Both the position numbers and the translations under genes were made by a program. From assembly GCA_963969495.1 (NCBI GenBank), contig OZ018330.1:71573954-71637953 (forward strand): a stretch of 64,000 nt of DNA, written 5' to 3'. Below are positions 33,735 to 46,054 of the stretch, in pieces. Numbering within the stretch: the stretch's first letter is position 1; the number at the start of each line of letters is the position of its first letter. Origin of the DNA: Ceratothoa steindachneri (lineage: Eukaryota; Arthropoda; Malacostraca; Isopoda; Cymothoidae). Under the pieces are notes generated by a model that was not told where the DNA came from, did no database searches, and saw nothing but the letters and a program-made list of their open reading frames with translations.

Positions 33735-36700
33735 GTTTTTGGCCCCTACTGCTGGTGAAGAGTTTTTTTATCTGGGTTTTTAATTCCTGATTTTGCGTTT
33801 ATTCGTTTTTTGCTGTTGTTATTGTTTCTTTATTTTATGGGAATTAGAGTTTTTTACTAATTCAATGGAAATATATATATATAATAAATATTGTTTTAAC
33901 GTAATTGGCTTTGTTTGTGTTTGATTTTTGAACGGAATTTCCCGCGAACGTTGGGTTTAAGTCGTTGTTGATGAGCAGTCTGCTACTTGTAAATGATCTT
34001 TTGTGTCTTGCGTCATTAAAGTCCATGTGCTCGAGCACAAACTCGGGTGGGAGGTGCCGGTGTAAGGCGTCCCAGATCTGTATTGCCTTATTATGAAGCT
34101 CCACGTTTATGGGGGTAAACCCCAGTTCGCCGTGGAGCTCACTCTGCCTTCTCATCCCTCACCTTCGGGTCCTTGTTTTAAGTAAGACAGCTTTATTCTG
34201 AACCCTTTTGCAGTTTAAAGATCTGGGTCTTGGGACTCGCGTTTATGGGGACCGGGGGGTACAGGAGTTTGGATCGGATGCACGCATTATAGATTTTAAA
34301 TTTGTTGGAGGTTCTTAGGTTTCTGAATCGAAAAAATTCACCCAAGTCCCTCCATGCATTTGCCAAGACCCTGTTCGCATGACTCAAATACTCCGGAGTC
34401 CTAGAACCGTGCCCTCCGTGCGGTAAGGGATGCGTACACCCCCCACACGGATGTCTGCGAGGGTTCGTCGGAATAGTGGGATTATCTGAAACTTTTTGAC
34501 CATTGGTACATATCTTCCATCTTCTCTCGAAAGAGTTGATGTTTTCGATTTCTACCGCCGTACTCTGTGCCATATAGTTCACATTCTGATAAGGTGTCGT
34601 ACAGATCATTGATATGTCGTCGGCAAATTGGAAGTATAACGAGCCTTTTGTTAGAGGTCAAAGAAGGTCATTTGTGAATATATTATAGAGCAGGGGACTT
34701 ATACACCAGCCTTGTGGCACCCCTGCCTCGAATTTGAACTCAGAGCCATTGAAGTCTTTTACGTGCACATACGCTCTCCTCTCCATCACGTAATCGCAAA
34801 GTATCTTTTCAAGTATGTGGTCGAGACCCAGGTGTAAGATCTTGTATTGTAGACCTCTTCTCCATAATTTGTCAAAGGCCTTTTTGACGTCTCGGAGCAC
34901 CAGATTTGCGTGGCGTTGTTCTGCTTTTATTTTTGCTAGCTTATCGATGATCACGGCTAGCGCCGTGTGCGTTCCTCACTTCCTCCGGAAGCCATACTGT
35001 TGTTCGTTATGCAAATTGTTTTATTCAAGGAACGTATTCACCCTGTTAGCCAATATCTCTCTATATCTCTCTCTCTAAGAGAGATATAGGCCTGAAGTTA
35101 GCTGAACTGCCCGGTGACTTACCGGGTTTGGGAATGAATATCATTTTTGCTACCTTCCAGTGATCAGGAAAGTAACCCATGTTCAGGCACGCATTCATGA
35201 TATTCATGAGCCCCAAAAGGATGTTAGGTGGGGCTCGAATAAAATTCTCCCTTGTCACTCATGTACGCCCTCATGCTAGTTGACGAAAGGATTTTGAAGT
35301 TTTCGAGAGTTCCTCGGCAATAATTTTACCGCCGTATCCCTCCATATTCCTTTCTTGCGTCACGTAATGATGAGGATAGGTTCTGTGAATCTGGTCGTTT
35401 AGTTCGTCAATGATTCTGTCTTCGAAATCTAAATCAAAGATGTTATTCTCCTCCGGGGATATCTTAAAAATAGATGGCCAAAGAGTCTGAATTCTTCCTC
35501 GATTTTGTCTGTCTCAGTAACTTTCGTGTTGTCTCGTATGAATTTTATTGACGTCTGTATTTGTCCTTCCTTTAGTCTTTCTACAGTCTGCCAGAATGTA
35601 CGCGAGTCGCTTTCTAAGTCAAGTCTGCATATTATATTGTCCTAAAGTACATTCTGCTGATCTCTAATGAGTGCCATTAGCTCGTCGCCTATTTGTCGTG
35701 CTCGTCTGTGTGTAGTAATGTTGGGGCCGGTGAGGTTTACTTCATTGATGCGTTCCCCGTATTCCCTCGCGAGAGATCTCATTCTAGGGGTCCAAGTAGG
35801 GGTCGGGAGTGTTTTATATTTTAATCGGGGAATGGCTTCCTTATCGGCATTCATTAATTTATTAGTGATTTTGTCCAACTCCTCGTCGATTTCTTCTAAA
35901 TTTGCATCAATTAAGGGGTCGGGAATGTAGCTTTCGAGGAGTTGTTTATACGTATCCCATTTGGTCGCGAACGTAGCTCTTGCGTTCTGGTATAAGGACT
36001 TGAATAGGCGCGGCGGAGATTTTTATAAAGATAGCCTGATGAGATAATCTTTCCATGATGTATGTGGGGAAGTTTGGTCCAATTCTTGTCATTATTTGTC
36101 TGTCAATAAGTGTCTCGAGATTCCTGCCTGCTGGTTTGGTCGACGTATAGTTTGAGGCGGCACTCTTCGCATTGAGGTCGCCGGCTAAAGGAACGGTTCT
36201 GCCGTGAGAACAAAGCTGCAGGAAGTTGTGGATGGGTAATTACCCTCTCCTTGGGGGCTGGTACCTTGTTTCCAGGACCAGATGCCCCACTGCCGTACGT
36301 ACTTCCAAAACTAAGTAAGATTCATCGAGTCCACTTATTTCTCTGTAATCAATACTTTTTTTTCACAGGAATTGCACAACCGTCAAATCGTTCTCCTCTG
36401 GGATTTCTGGTTATGACTTAGTACGGAAAACTTTTTATTGGGTTTCTGCCTGTATTTACTTCGTGTTCTGAGATAAATACAAAGTCTGGATCAATTTGTC
36501 GTGTTATGTTACCATAAATCAGTCTTTTCTCGGTCCAACCGTTTGAATTAAAATATAGTATTTTTATTTGGTCCATTGTCTTATTCACGTAAGATTCCTG
36601 TATATGTGTTGTTGTTAGGGCTTATTCTCTAACGAGCTTTGGCCCTTGTGGAGTGTTTGGTGGCGTAATCGTTTTTCCATTTCGTTTTTTCCTGTATTCG

Positions 36701-37153
36701 CCGTCTGTGAGGGTAGTGGAGGTTTCGGGAGCTATTTTGATTAAGCCTTTGAGTAAAGCCTCCTCGACTTGTTTTTCACTCCAGTCGTCCGAGGAAAATT
36801 ATCTCCTCGAACTGTGGGTTTTGGGGAAACTACATCTCCTACATGCCATTATTTGTCAGCATTCTATTAAGCTCCTTCGCAAAGGCTCCCGGGGAGGAGA
36901 GATTCGCGATGTGAGCATAATAAATGCAACACATAATTTTCATCGAGTTTTCATTTTCGACGTGCAGGTATGTCTTGCTTTCCCTAGACTCCGCAATCGC
37001 AGCTTTCGCAACCTTGGCATAGGTGCTGTTTGCTATAGCTCATTGAGCCTGTTTTCTATCACCGGCAAAGGAAGGAAAGGAAATGGAGAGTCAAGTCAAA
37101 AACGTGAACTTGCCACACTTTTTTACCCACGGGGATACCAAAATCGAAAATAA
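33735..37153 (-). mobile_element. Jockey-type LINE copy B
   Basis: Read on the minus strand: ORF1 tail EEALLKGLIKIAPETSTTLT (about 36780), then ORF2 starting near 36574 with KILYFNSNGWTEKRLIYGNI and AGDLNAKSAASNYTS (endonuclease, near 36185). RT follows: IFIPKPGKSPGSSANFRPIS (35140), then LVLRDVKKAFDKLWRRGLQY (34890, AFDK block), FEAGVPQGWCISPLLYNIFT (34745) and FQFADDISMICT (34620, catalytic FADD). The C-terminal part (34609-33862) reads RFRNLRTSNKFKIYNACIRS and ELHNKAIQIWDALHRHLPPE. Frame changes and stops are frequent, so it is inactive. It is head-to-head with copy C, whose 5' region starts directly after 37153. Confidence 0.85.
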
Positions 37154-37762
37154 TTTACGGAGCAACACATAGCAGACCCATGTCTGGCTAATCGCCCCTC
37201 CCCCCGCGGCCCTCTCGTCGGGGCAAGGAAGCGGAAATGAACTGAACTGCCATTCATTTAGTCTCGCTCTAACTATGCCGGTACACTTTGATAGACATAA
37301 GGAAAGCGTGTTTGAGGATTAGCCTATTGTGGAACTCTACGGAAGTGACCACCCAGTTACGAAGCGATGTTGAAAGCTTTGGGGAAGAGTTCACTCTAAT
37401 CTCTAAGGGTAGTTTCCGGCCAGGACCACAGAGGGACATGTAACCGTCCCTGTGTAAGTTGAAAGCAGCATCGATAACCAAACTCCTGACGAGGCGGCAC
37501 CCCCGGGTGGTGGTAGTTGGCTCGATCAGGATCCATCATTAAGTCCGCCACTTTTAACCCGTCTGAGGGGCCTCCCCGGGTTCACCCACCATCATTTATC
37601 CATTTCATCCGGCAGTTCATGTTCATGGAAACTTTCTTGCAACGAAGGGTGGTAGGGTGCTCTCAAGGCACCCTACCAAAAAGAAGAATTGGACCCTACA
37701 GTAAGGGAAATACAGCGACGAACATATAGAAGCCACAAGAAGGAGACTGCAACCCAGCTGCA
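37154..37762 (+). mobile_element. Jockey copy C 5' region
   Basis: GC-rich sequence between the divergent copies B and C. It includes GTAGGGTGCTCTCAAGGCACC and lies directly before the first ORF1 ATG at 37763. Jockey-type LINEs carry an internal promoter here; I cannot locate one by sequence alone. Confidence 0.45.
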
Positions 37763-39009
37763 ATGGACGACCGAGAAGGAGCGAAGAGGGTCCCCCTTCG
37801 CATCCTTCCCGGCCGGGAGAAACACTCCCGGGAACAGACGCTGAAGAGCATATATGCAGATATAGGAGTCGTCCTCTTACGACGTAAAGACCAATATAAT
37901 GGTTACGTGGCGCTTTGCGACACCAAAAAAGACCTCGCTCTCCTTCTGAGTGAGGGAGCAGCCAAAAAACTCAGCAAAATCGGACTTGCACCCCGGACGC
38001 CGCCTGACGTGCAAAAAAAAGGTCGATAATATGCCAGCGTCTTGACCCATGGGTAGGTAAACATACAGCCAAAGAATAAAAGAAGAACTAGAAAGAGAGC
38101 AAGAATGAAACAAAGGTCGAGGAAGTAATCAAATTTAAGGACCAGAATGGAGAAGATCATAGTCACGTCTTCAAAGTGATCTTCAGATCTACAGAAATCT
38201 CAAAGAAAGCCGCCGAACAAGGACTCCTTTCATTCTACGCGAAAATCTCCCCCGATCAAATCGAAAGAGAAACATTCGCGTTAGTGCAAGTGTGCTTCAC
38301 ATGTTACGCTCTAGACAAGCACCCAACCAAGGAATGTACCTTCAAAGGAAAAGCATGCTCTGAATGATCAAGCCAAGATCACAGGTGGGATGAGTGTAGA
38401 AGCACAGAGAAAAAATGCTTAAACTGCGAAAATGGACATAGAACTCTAGCCATGTCATGCCCAGTCAACACAATTAATTCGGAAGAAAAAAAAGCTGAAA
38501 TTAACACAGAGAAGGAAAGAAGAAAAAACACTTCATACGCTGCAGCAACAGCTAACGTAAGCATCTCTGCACCCGCCGCACAGACCACAACAGTCAATAT
38601 CGAGGGTAGTATGAAGCCCGACTTAATTTTGTGCATAATGCATGCACACTTTGCCAACATGGCGAGCCCGAGATCATATGCAACTGAACTGAACACGATG
38701 ATTGAAAAAAAACGGGGTGAAGAAAATATAGTTCCCGGAGAACCCACCCTCGAGCGAGTTGTATAAAATAAATACTACTCCAAAGGACATTACTAACCAA
38801 GCAGAAGAAGCAGAAGACAAAAGTGAAATGGAAACCGACTGGGGAGAAGAAAACACAAAACGAACTCAGAAAAACAAAAATCAAAAATGACCACCGAACA
38901 CTTCAACATCAAAATTTACGGATCTCATGCTTACCCCATTCCAAAGCAATATAAGCAGAAGGAAATAGTCGATGGACTAGTCAAGGGAAAATTTAGATAG
39001 GAATACAAA

Positions 39010-39052
<43 letters not shown>

Positions 39053-39222
39053 AAACGGAAGTTCACAATTCACTGAAACAGGGCATGTTATACATCACCC
39101 CAGAATCCTGCAGCAACATCTCGTTCGGTGAATTTAAAAAGAAAAGAAATGAACGCACTCAATCACCAGGCCGACCAGAAAAAACAAAGTCAGGTAGATA
39201 CCACAAACAGATATAAACAACA
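37763..39222 (+). pseudogene. Jockey copy C ORF1 (Gag-like with zinc knuckles)
   Basis: ORF1 binds element RNA. It opens with MDDREGAKRVPLRILPGREK and SKIGLAPRTPPDVQ. After frame changes, 38176-38766 carries FYAKISPDQIERETFALVQV and three CCHC-like knuckles: CFTCYALDKHPTKEC, a second broken by a stop near 38368 (C-SQDHRWDEC), and CLNCENGHRTLAMSC. NTSYAAATANVSISAPAAQT and ILCIMHAHFANMASPRS follow. The tail (38887-39215) contains an Ala-Asp repeat encoded by GCAGAC hexamers. Stops near 38030, 38368, 38765 and 38998 break it. Confidence 0.8.
39009..39052 (+). repeat. (GCAGAC)7 hexamer repeat
   Basis: Seven perfect GCAGAC units encode an (Ala-Asp)n run within the LINE ORF1 tail. Its purity against the decayed context indicates recent slippage expansion. 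Confidence 0.9.
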
Positions 39223-41762
39223 ATGGACACGTATCAACCTAGAATTAAAATATTTACCTTGAACGTTAACGCCTGGAAGGAGAAATGCATAATCTACTCG
39301 AACATAATAAGAAAGGAAGACCCAGACTTAATAATCCTAACACAACATGGTATGATCACAGAGACGCAAACAATAAAAATCCCTAATTATAAATTCATAA
39401 CAACCAACTACTCACAGTTAAGATATGACGGAATTGCAATAGGTATTAAGGAAGGAATACACTTGACAGAAATAAAAATGACCACAGGTGATCTGGTCAT
39501 AGCCGGGGCCTACTAACCTCTAGACGCTCGTACCTACCCATACTTAATTTCATTAAGCTCTTCCGTAGACAGGCTTCAACCTTTCTAGCCGGAGACCTTA
39601 ACGCAAGGTGCAGGGACGCGGGTACACAAGCCATTCAAATGGAACGGGAAAACCCCTCCAACTCTTAATGCAAAGATGCCTACTAAACAGAGAAGGACCA
39701 GACTTGCCTACTTATCTCACAACCCGAATCTCGACTACCCCATATATTATTTTAATGAATCAAAACTTCAATCTAAATTGCCACACACAACCAGGCCCAA
39801 CAACTCCCTCCGATTATTTAAGCATAATTACCACCATCTCAACTTTGCCCATCCAAATAAAAATAACACGCAGAAAAGCAACCAGCAAAACAAACTGGGG
39901 TGGATGCAGACAGTACTTAAATACAAGAGAAAATGGATCCCTTAACAACCAAGGTAAAGAGGAAATAGATGACCAACTAGAATTACTTACCAGAAAAATC
40001 AGAGAGGCAGACAGTATACACACCCCAACAATAGAGTACAGATCCATACCCGCACCTAGATGGACCCAAAAGATCCAAGATGAAATGGAAGTATTTCAAA
40101 ACATAATAAATGAAATCAGGGTATCGGGAAATACGATGCAAAGGTACAGAAGTATCATCACAATTAGAAGGAGGATAGACACCTTCATCATGGAAAATTC
40201 AGACAGTCTCAGGGATAATATAATAGGTAAAATGGAAATAGAAAAGGATCCAAAGAAATTCTGGAGACAATACAGGAAATTACGCGGATCACAGCCAAAA
40301 GAGGAAATAAGCCTGAAAATACAGAACCAGAAAGTAGAACAAAATGAAGAGCTTCAAGAACACTTCAGAACACAGTGGAAGAAAAAATTTTCTATTTCAC
40401 CGGAAGAAAACCAAGAATTCAACCAAAACTACGAAGAAATCATACATAGCTCGGAAACACAACGTGAACGTACTATACCGTTTAGAAACGTTGACGAACA
40501 AAGACACAATCCCATGGGGGAAGGAAAACCTTTTACAATGGATGAATACCTGACAGCCTTAAAATCCTTTAAATAAAAGGCTCCAGGACAAAGTGAGATA
40601 ATCAAAGCTCACCTAATCAATGCCCCAGAAAATGTGCAAGAATCGGTAGTGAAGATCTTCAATGCTTGCCTAAATATGGGATACTTCTCCCAAGCATTTA
40701 AAACGGCAAAGATGATCTTCCTACCTAAGCCGGGCAAACCGAAACATCAAGTCGGAAGCTTCCGTCCGATCTCGCTCCTGGAATTTCTAGGCAAAGTCCT
40801 AGAAAAGCTCCTTAACGAAAGGTTGATCAACCACCTTAACGTAAACAACCTATACAACCCACAACAGCACAGGTTTCGGAGCAAGCAAGGAACAGACACC
40901 GCGCTAGCAATCATAACGGAAAAAAAACTGCTACTGAAACAGCGCGAGGCAACAGAATTGACATTGTACTCTGTGATGTTGCTAAAGTATTTGGCAAGGT
41001 GTGGTTGCTCAGCCTAAAAGTCAAAATCTGTGACCTTAACCTGGAAATAAACCTCTGTAAAACACTGCAACTATCTAGACGAGAGAAAATCAGTATTGCA
41101 GATAAACGGCCAAAAGGGCGACGCAATAAATCTGCAAACGGGTGTCCCACAGGAAGGCTGCCTCTCACCAACACTGTACACAGTGTACACCAGGGACCTT
41201 CCGCATCCAACCGATGAACGTTTGATGTATGTAAAATTAGCGGACGATAACGCTCAGATAGTGACCAGTGACAGGAAAAATCCCAGGAACATCGTCCTAA
41301 AAATAGGAATAGAAATTAAAAACTTAAATGATTGCGAGAAAAGGAATAAAATAAAGACAAACAAAGATAAGTTCAAACTAATACCCATGAACAGAAGAAA
41401 AAAAACACTGTACGCGTAAATGGAGAGGCATATCCTTTTTCAACAGAAGGACGTGTCCTTAGACTAAAATTAACAACGTCAGGCTATACATGCCATCTAA
41501 CACAAAAAATCATCGAAACAAAATCCACCTTATCAGCACTATACAGATTCAGACAACTATGGACCATAAATAAAAGAAAATTATACCTGGCCTTAGTACA
41601 ACCTAAGCTCCTATACCCAATAGTACCATTGAACGCATTTAGTAACTCCCAAATCAAGAAGATCCAAAGAGTCCAAAATCAAGCCACTAAATTCATAACA
41701 AATACAAGAAGACAAGATTACATACCAGCAGAAGAACTCCACCGCAGATCTATTACACAGGC
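39223..41762 (+). pseudogene. Jockey copy C ORF2 (endonuclease and RT)
   Basis: ORF2 starts at ATG 39223: KIFTLNVNAWKEKCIIYSNI (endonuclease), then TTGDLVIAGAY with a stop at 39514 and a broken AGDLNARCRDAG block near 39590. A long open frame (39608-40576) covers the linker: NTQRKATSKTNW-like sequence and FWRQYRKLRGSQPKEEISLK. RT blocks: IFLPKPGKPKHQVGSFRPIS (40707), then FLGKVLEKLLNERL, a damaged VAKVFGKVW (40979, from AFDKVW), LQTGVPQEGCLSPTLYTVYT (41123) and VKLADDNAQIVT (41232, ADD catalytic box). The C-terminus reads LALVQPKLLYPIVPLNAF (41590) and ELHRRSITQ, where it is interrupted at 41763 by another element; the LINE resumes at 44656. Confidence 0.9.
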
Positions 41763-41830
41763 CTGCGTTTTAATTTTTTTTTATGTTCCCTAGGATTTCT
41801 TTGTGGTTTCTTAATGAATCCAACCTCCTG
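41763..41830. repeat. Left terminal inverted repeat of the candidate transposon
   Basis: Starts CTGCGTTTTAATTT and contains CCTAGGATTTCTTTGTGG, TTTCTTAATGAATCCAACCT and CCTGACC. It pairs imperfectly with 44655-44590 read inward. Confidence 0.65.
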
Positions 41831-42015
41831 ACCTCAAAAATGAATGTATATTTGTTCAATCAGGTCTGATTTTCTCAGTACAGCATACACCATTTTCATT
41901 GAGATTACCTCATTTTTTCTGAATTTAAAAAAAAAAAAACCTTTCTCTATCTAATAATGCATTATTACTGCTATATCATATAAACAGGAATACACGTATG
42001 TAAACTATAATTCTT

Positions 42016-44355
42016 TTAATAAACAAAAAAATAAAAGAATGCAACATAATAAAGAAAATAATTATAATTTCGAAGAACAGACGCCCTTGACGATTTTCGT
42101 TTGTGCCTGTCATCTGGTGCATCACGCTTCAAACACCAACAGTAGTCAGCAAGCATGTTTCCGTTCCATTTACACTGGTACCTGGATTCCATTGTTTTTA
42201 TGTCCTGGTGGAATCTTTGCACCTGTTCTTTACTGTAATCCCCGCAGTTGTCGGGAAAATAATCCAGATGGGACTGTAAAAAGTGTATCTTTATAGACAT
42301 TCGAGCTCCCAAATGTTTGAGACTTGTTAAGAGCTGATTGACCAGGGCAACATATTCTTCTAGGCTTCTTTTATTGCCTAGAAAATTGTTAACTAGAGCT
42401 TTGAAAGCTTTCCAGGCATCTTTTTCTATGTCCTTCATTGATGCATCACATTGCTGATCAAGTTCCTGATTTGAAGTCCATCAAAAATTCTCCCATGGAG
42501 CTTTGCGTCACTGATTTGTGGAAATTTTTGAAGAAGAAATTTAAAAGCTTTGCCTACTTTATTAAGGGTTTTGACATAATTTTTCATTATGCCAAGCTTT
42601 ATATGCAGTGGAGGAAGGAGTATTTTTTGAGGAGGCACTAAAGGTTCAGCTATCACATTGTTTGATCTAATTCTAAATGCTTCTCGTGGAGGCCAAACCT
42701 TCTTCTCATAGTGCATACTATCTGCACGACTGTCCCATAAACATAGGAAACAGGGATGCTTCGTGTAGCCTGTTTGCGCCTCAAGCGTAAGAGACACTAC
42801 CTGAAAAAAATTTAGCACGGTATTTAAATTCAGTGTAATATTTCTAAAAACAAATTCAAAGTAATATTTCTTAAAACAATAAGAATATGAATATGTACTG
42901 AAAATTCCTGTATGCCGATGCATTAAATCATCGTATTGGAACTAATTGGATATATGTACATCTTATTTTGAGTTTATTGAGTTGGGTTGTATACCTTCTC
43001 AATTAGGATAAGTTCCCCATTAACCCAATAGGATGCATTAACCTATAGGGACACACTTCAACAAAAAATATAACTCAAAAATGACTCATGATTTCCAGAT
43101 TTGCATTCTTGTAAAATGTAAGTTGACCAAAAGGTGTATACAAGTATTAACAATTAAAAATGAAAATGTCAATATCAAAAAACTTAGAAATGCCAAGTGT
43201 AAAATGATCATACCTTTAAGTCACCACATATCCTCCACTTATAGCTAGAGTAATTTATTGCATCCAGCATTTTTTTCATATTTTCCTAACTTTCAGTAAG
43301 TTGGATTGAATGGCCTATAGGAACGGAAGCTATCTTGTTACCAATATTCAGTAACACAGCTTTTAAACTTCTACTGAAGGAATCTATGAACAGTCTCCAT
43401 TCTAATGGGTTGTAAGGAATTCTAAGGGCCTCAACAAGTCCTTTAATATTGGCGCAGTATACTAAAGAGCTGGAAGAATGCTGTAAAAAATAGCTTCGAA
43501 ACTCTTGTTCTCTATTTCTGTACCCCCCTAAATGTTGTTTCTTAAGCGAGAAGATTACTTTCACGAAGTCGAGAGCCAAGAAGTTGTGTATTCGCCTTTG
43601 AAACCTCCAGATCCCGGGTCAGGTCATTTAACTGAACTTGAGTGAATAATCTTGCGACCATATCATGTGTGGAAACCTGATAAGACTCAGATGTGTCATA
43701 ATCTTGGTCCACTTCCATATTAATCTCTTCATGTACCTCTATATGTTCAGGGGGAGAAGGTATAGGAATTCTTGGGCCATGGGGCAGGGGTTTGATGGCA
43801 GAAGGAACATCCGGATATGCCACACTATGTTTATTCTTCTTATTTATACCTGTGAAAAATATAATTGCATATTACATAAAGGAATTGGTTTGGAGTTGCA
43901 GATAGTACATAAATGTTTAGTAAAGGATATGTTCATGCTGAAGTGAACTATGTTAGTTTTTAATTTTATGCTAAGTCTTCGCATAATAATGACATTTTTA
44001 GGAGCCAGTATAATACAGAAAGCTTAAATACTTGATACAATGCTCACCTTTAAGATTTGTCATGCAAAAATAGCAGTCCGTATTGTGGTCCTTGCCATCT
44101 CTCCACACCATGGGAACACCAAAAGAGAGGGACTTCTGTTCGCCCTGACTCCAGCGTCTTAAACTTATGTAGCATACCTTGCAGCAGATATGTGGTGCAA
44201 AACTTTTATCTTGATCTCTTAGCCTTACTCCAAAATATGCATGATACAAAGATTTAATTACAGGAGGGATTGTACTTTGCTGCTCGGGAAAAGTCACTTT
44301 GCCGCAAACATAGCAAAATCTGTCGGAGCTATTCTTACATTTTCTGTTCATTTTT
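42016..44355 (-). pseudogene. Three-exon uncharacterised gene of the candidate transposon
   Basis: Exon 1 is 44355-44048 (ATG; paired Cys CYVCG, CCKVC and CYFC, so a zinc-binding N-terminus), exon 2 43849-43214, exon 3 42800-42016. Both introns (198 and 413 bp) have GT...AG ends, and joining restores L-K-G-I-N-K-K and C-G-D-L-K-V-V. Exon 2 has PLEWRLFIDSFSRSLKAVLL and ends KWRICGDLK; exon 3 has YTKHPCFLCLWDSRAD, LLPPLHIKLGIMKNYVKTLN and QVQRFHQDIKTMESRYQC. I recall this as a repeated uncharacterised protein of arthropods and Hydra. FIDS and GDLK could be acidic residues of an RNase H-fold nuclease with CFLC as a zinc insertion; that is inference. Lesions: TAA near 43535, a frameshift near 43525, TAG near 43288 and a frameshift near 42445. 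Confidence 0.7.
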
Positions 44356-44589
44356 AACTCAACCACTATTATTATTATTCTTATTATTATAATGCTAAGC
44401 AATTTTTAACCTGCAAAATATAAACCTATTTGCATAATTACTTAAAATGTACACAAAATTTACTGCGAATAGAGCAGTGCAAAAACTATTGAAATTTCAT
44501 GTAATATAGGAGATGTATAAAGTATAAAATTATTATCACCCCCTGTATCGCAAAAAACTGGAGGTGATAGAAAAAAACGGATGACAGAT

Positions 44590-44655
44590 TCGGATTTAGG
44601 AGGTCAATTTTATTAAGAAACACTATAGAAAACCTAAGGTACATATTTGACGCAG
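44590..44655. repeat. Right terminal inverted repeat of the candidate transposon
   Basis: Read inward (minus strand): CTGCGTCAAATATGTACC, TTAGGTTTTCTATAGTG, TTTCTTAATAAAATTGACCT. Matches the left end in order and in most positions of the core. Confidence 0.65.
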
Positions 44656-44949
44656 ACCAGTGTTATAGAAATAAACACAGTCTTACAAAAAAGAGCAAGA
44701 AAACTGTGGGAAAAAATTAAAAATACAATACCCCAGAATATAATAAACCAAACCATCGTACAAGAAGACGAAATCTATCGTACGCACTATGAAAAAAATT
44801 AAAAAACGTCAATCCAATCTATAGGTAATAAACTATAGGTTATTACTACCAGAAACGTAACAACTAAAAAAGGACAACCTAATATGACTACCAACTATAC
44901 AACTCAAATGAGAATCCTGATGAGGAACTAAAACTAATTACTGACCATA

Positions 44950-44950
<1 letters not shown>
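44656..44950 (+). mobile_element. Jockey copy C 3' end
   Basis: Continues ORF2 of copy C: TSVIEINTVLQKRARKLWEK then NIINQTIVQEDEIYRTHYEK, a C-terminal tail comparable to ELHNKAIQIWDALHRHLPPE of copy B. A short 3' untranslated region with no polyA leads into (TA)n, suggesting that this LINE family ends in TA repeats. Confidence 0.8.

Positions 44951-45019
<69 letters not shown>
44951..45019. repeat. (TA)n microsatellite
   Basis: About 34 TA units at the 3' end of Jockey copy C. Confidence 0.95.
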
Positions 45020-45022
<3 letters not shown>

Positions 45023-45349
45023 ATGATAAACAAGATAAATAAAAAAAAGAAGCACAAAAAATAAATAAAACAAAAATTAAAAAATAAAACAGACGTTCAG
45101 TAGAGCAAGAGAAAACAAAGGCTCCAATGCTTATTATAACTATGTATCTCAAACCCCCCCCAAAATTATAAAAGAAAAACGAAAGCGTTAGCCAGGCAAC
45201 CTGGCACAAATCTTTAACATCTTCACCTATCATCCCACACAGATTAATACCCACACAACACATCCAACTTTAATTTCTATTTACCTTATCTAACTCTCTC
45301 TACACATTCTAATTTTATTCATCTTATATTCATCTTATATTCTTTTCAT

Positions 45350-46030
45350 TCATATTACTAGTAGACTGACGAGTAGAGTAAAAGTTAAGGGTAAAAACTG
45401 AAGACGCCCTTGCCAGACATTCTTTTTCGGAAGGAAAAGGAGACAGTTATCCGGAAGAGGAATAAAGAATAACCAGGAATAAAGAGAAGTACAGCTACAA
45501 AAAGGCGGCCACCCGCTATGGACGTCAAACGGATCCCCCTCCGTACCATCCGCGGGGCAGCAAAACCAAGCTGGCAAACAGTTCTGGAGCCTATCTTTGG
45601 CCCGTTCAATGTAGACCTCCTAAGACTAATTGAGATGCCCAACGGCCGGGCAGCATTATGTTGGACTCCAGAGGACGTCGAAAGGATCGTGTCTGATGAA
45701 GTTAAAGAGCCGTTTTCGGAAGATTGGACTTGAAGCTTCCATCCCCCACGAAATCATAGTTCGTCGTACAGTCATCCTCAGAAAGCTCGACCCCTTCTCC
45801 ACGGACAACAGCTGTAGAGACATCAAGGCAGAGCTTTCTAAGCACCAAAAATGGGTGAAAATTGCCAAGATGGAAAAGTTCGGCAAAGGGCTATGAAGGA
45901 GGGACTCCTAGGGTTATACCTCCAGGTCACCGAAACAACGGCCCTAAACCTAGCCAACCCCGGCACTTTTTCTGAAGAACTAAACCAACTACTACGGAAA
46001 AACGGTTTCAAGAAAAAACTGTAGTTTCCA
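45350..46030 (+). pseudogene. Jockey-type LINE copy D, ORF1 start only
   Basis: ATG at 45518: MDVKRIPLRTIRGAAKPSWQ, comparable to the ORF1 start of copy C (MDDREGAKRVPLRIL). A frameshift near 45700 leads to RKIGLEASIPHEIIVRRTVI and LRKLDPFSTDNSCRDIKAEL, the equivalent of RRLDPWVGEHTAKEIKEDL in copy A. Coding continues to about 46020 (ALNLAN, EELNQLLRKNGFKKKL) and then stops; the zinc knuckles and ORF2 are absent. The preceding 170 bp are probably its 5' region. Confidence 0.75.
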
Positions 46031-46054
46031 CCCAATACCTCTTCACAGGATTAA

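Larger units (their letters stand above)
41763..44655 (-). mobile_element. Candidate DNA transposon with spliced gene, inserted in Jockey copy C
   Basis: This 2893-bp block splits the LINE ORF2. Its ends are imperfect inverted repeats: both begin CTGCGT, and after a T-rich or A-rich gap they share TAGG(A/T)TTTCT, a GTG(G/T)TTCTTAAT core and ACCTCCT. LINE coding is ITQ before the block and TQTSVIEINTVLQKRARKLW after it, in frame if two bases are removed as a possible duplication (GC and AC). The block carries one three-exon gene (44355-42016). I infer a cut-and-paste transposon, because it moved as a unit and has inverted ends. The exact ends and the target duplication are uncertain. Confidence 0.7.

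Noticed and set aside
36653..37153. Plus-strand frame of 166 codons
   Set aside because: It is antisense to Jockey copy B, whose minus-strand ORF1 tail and ORF2 start are readable at the same place.
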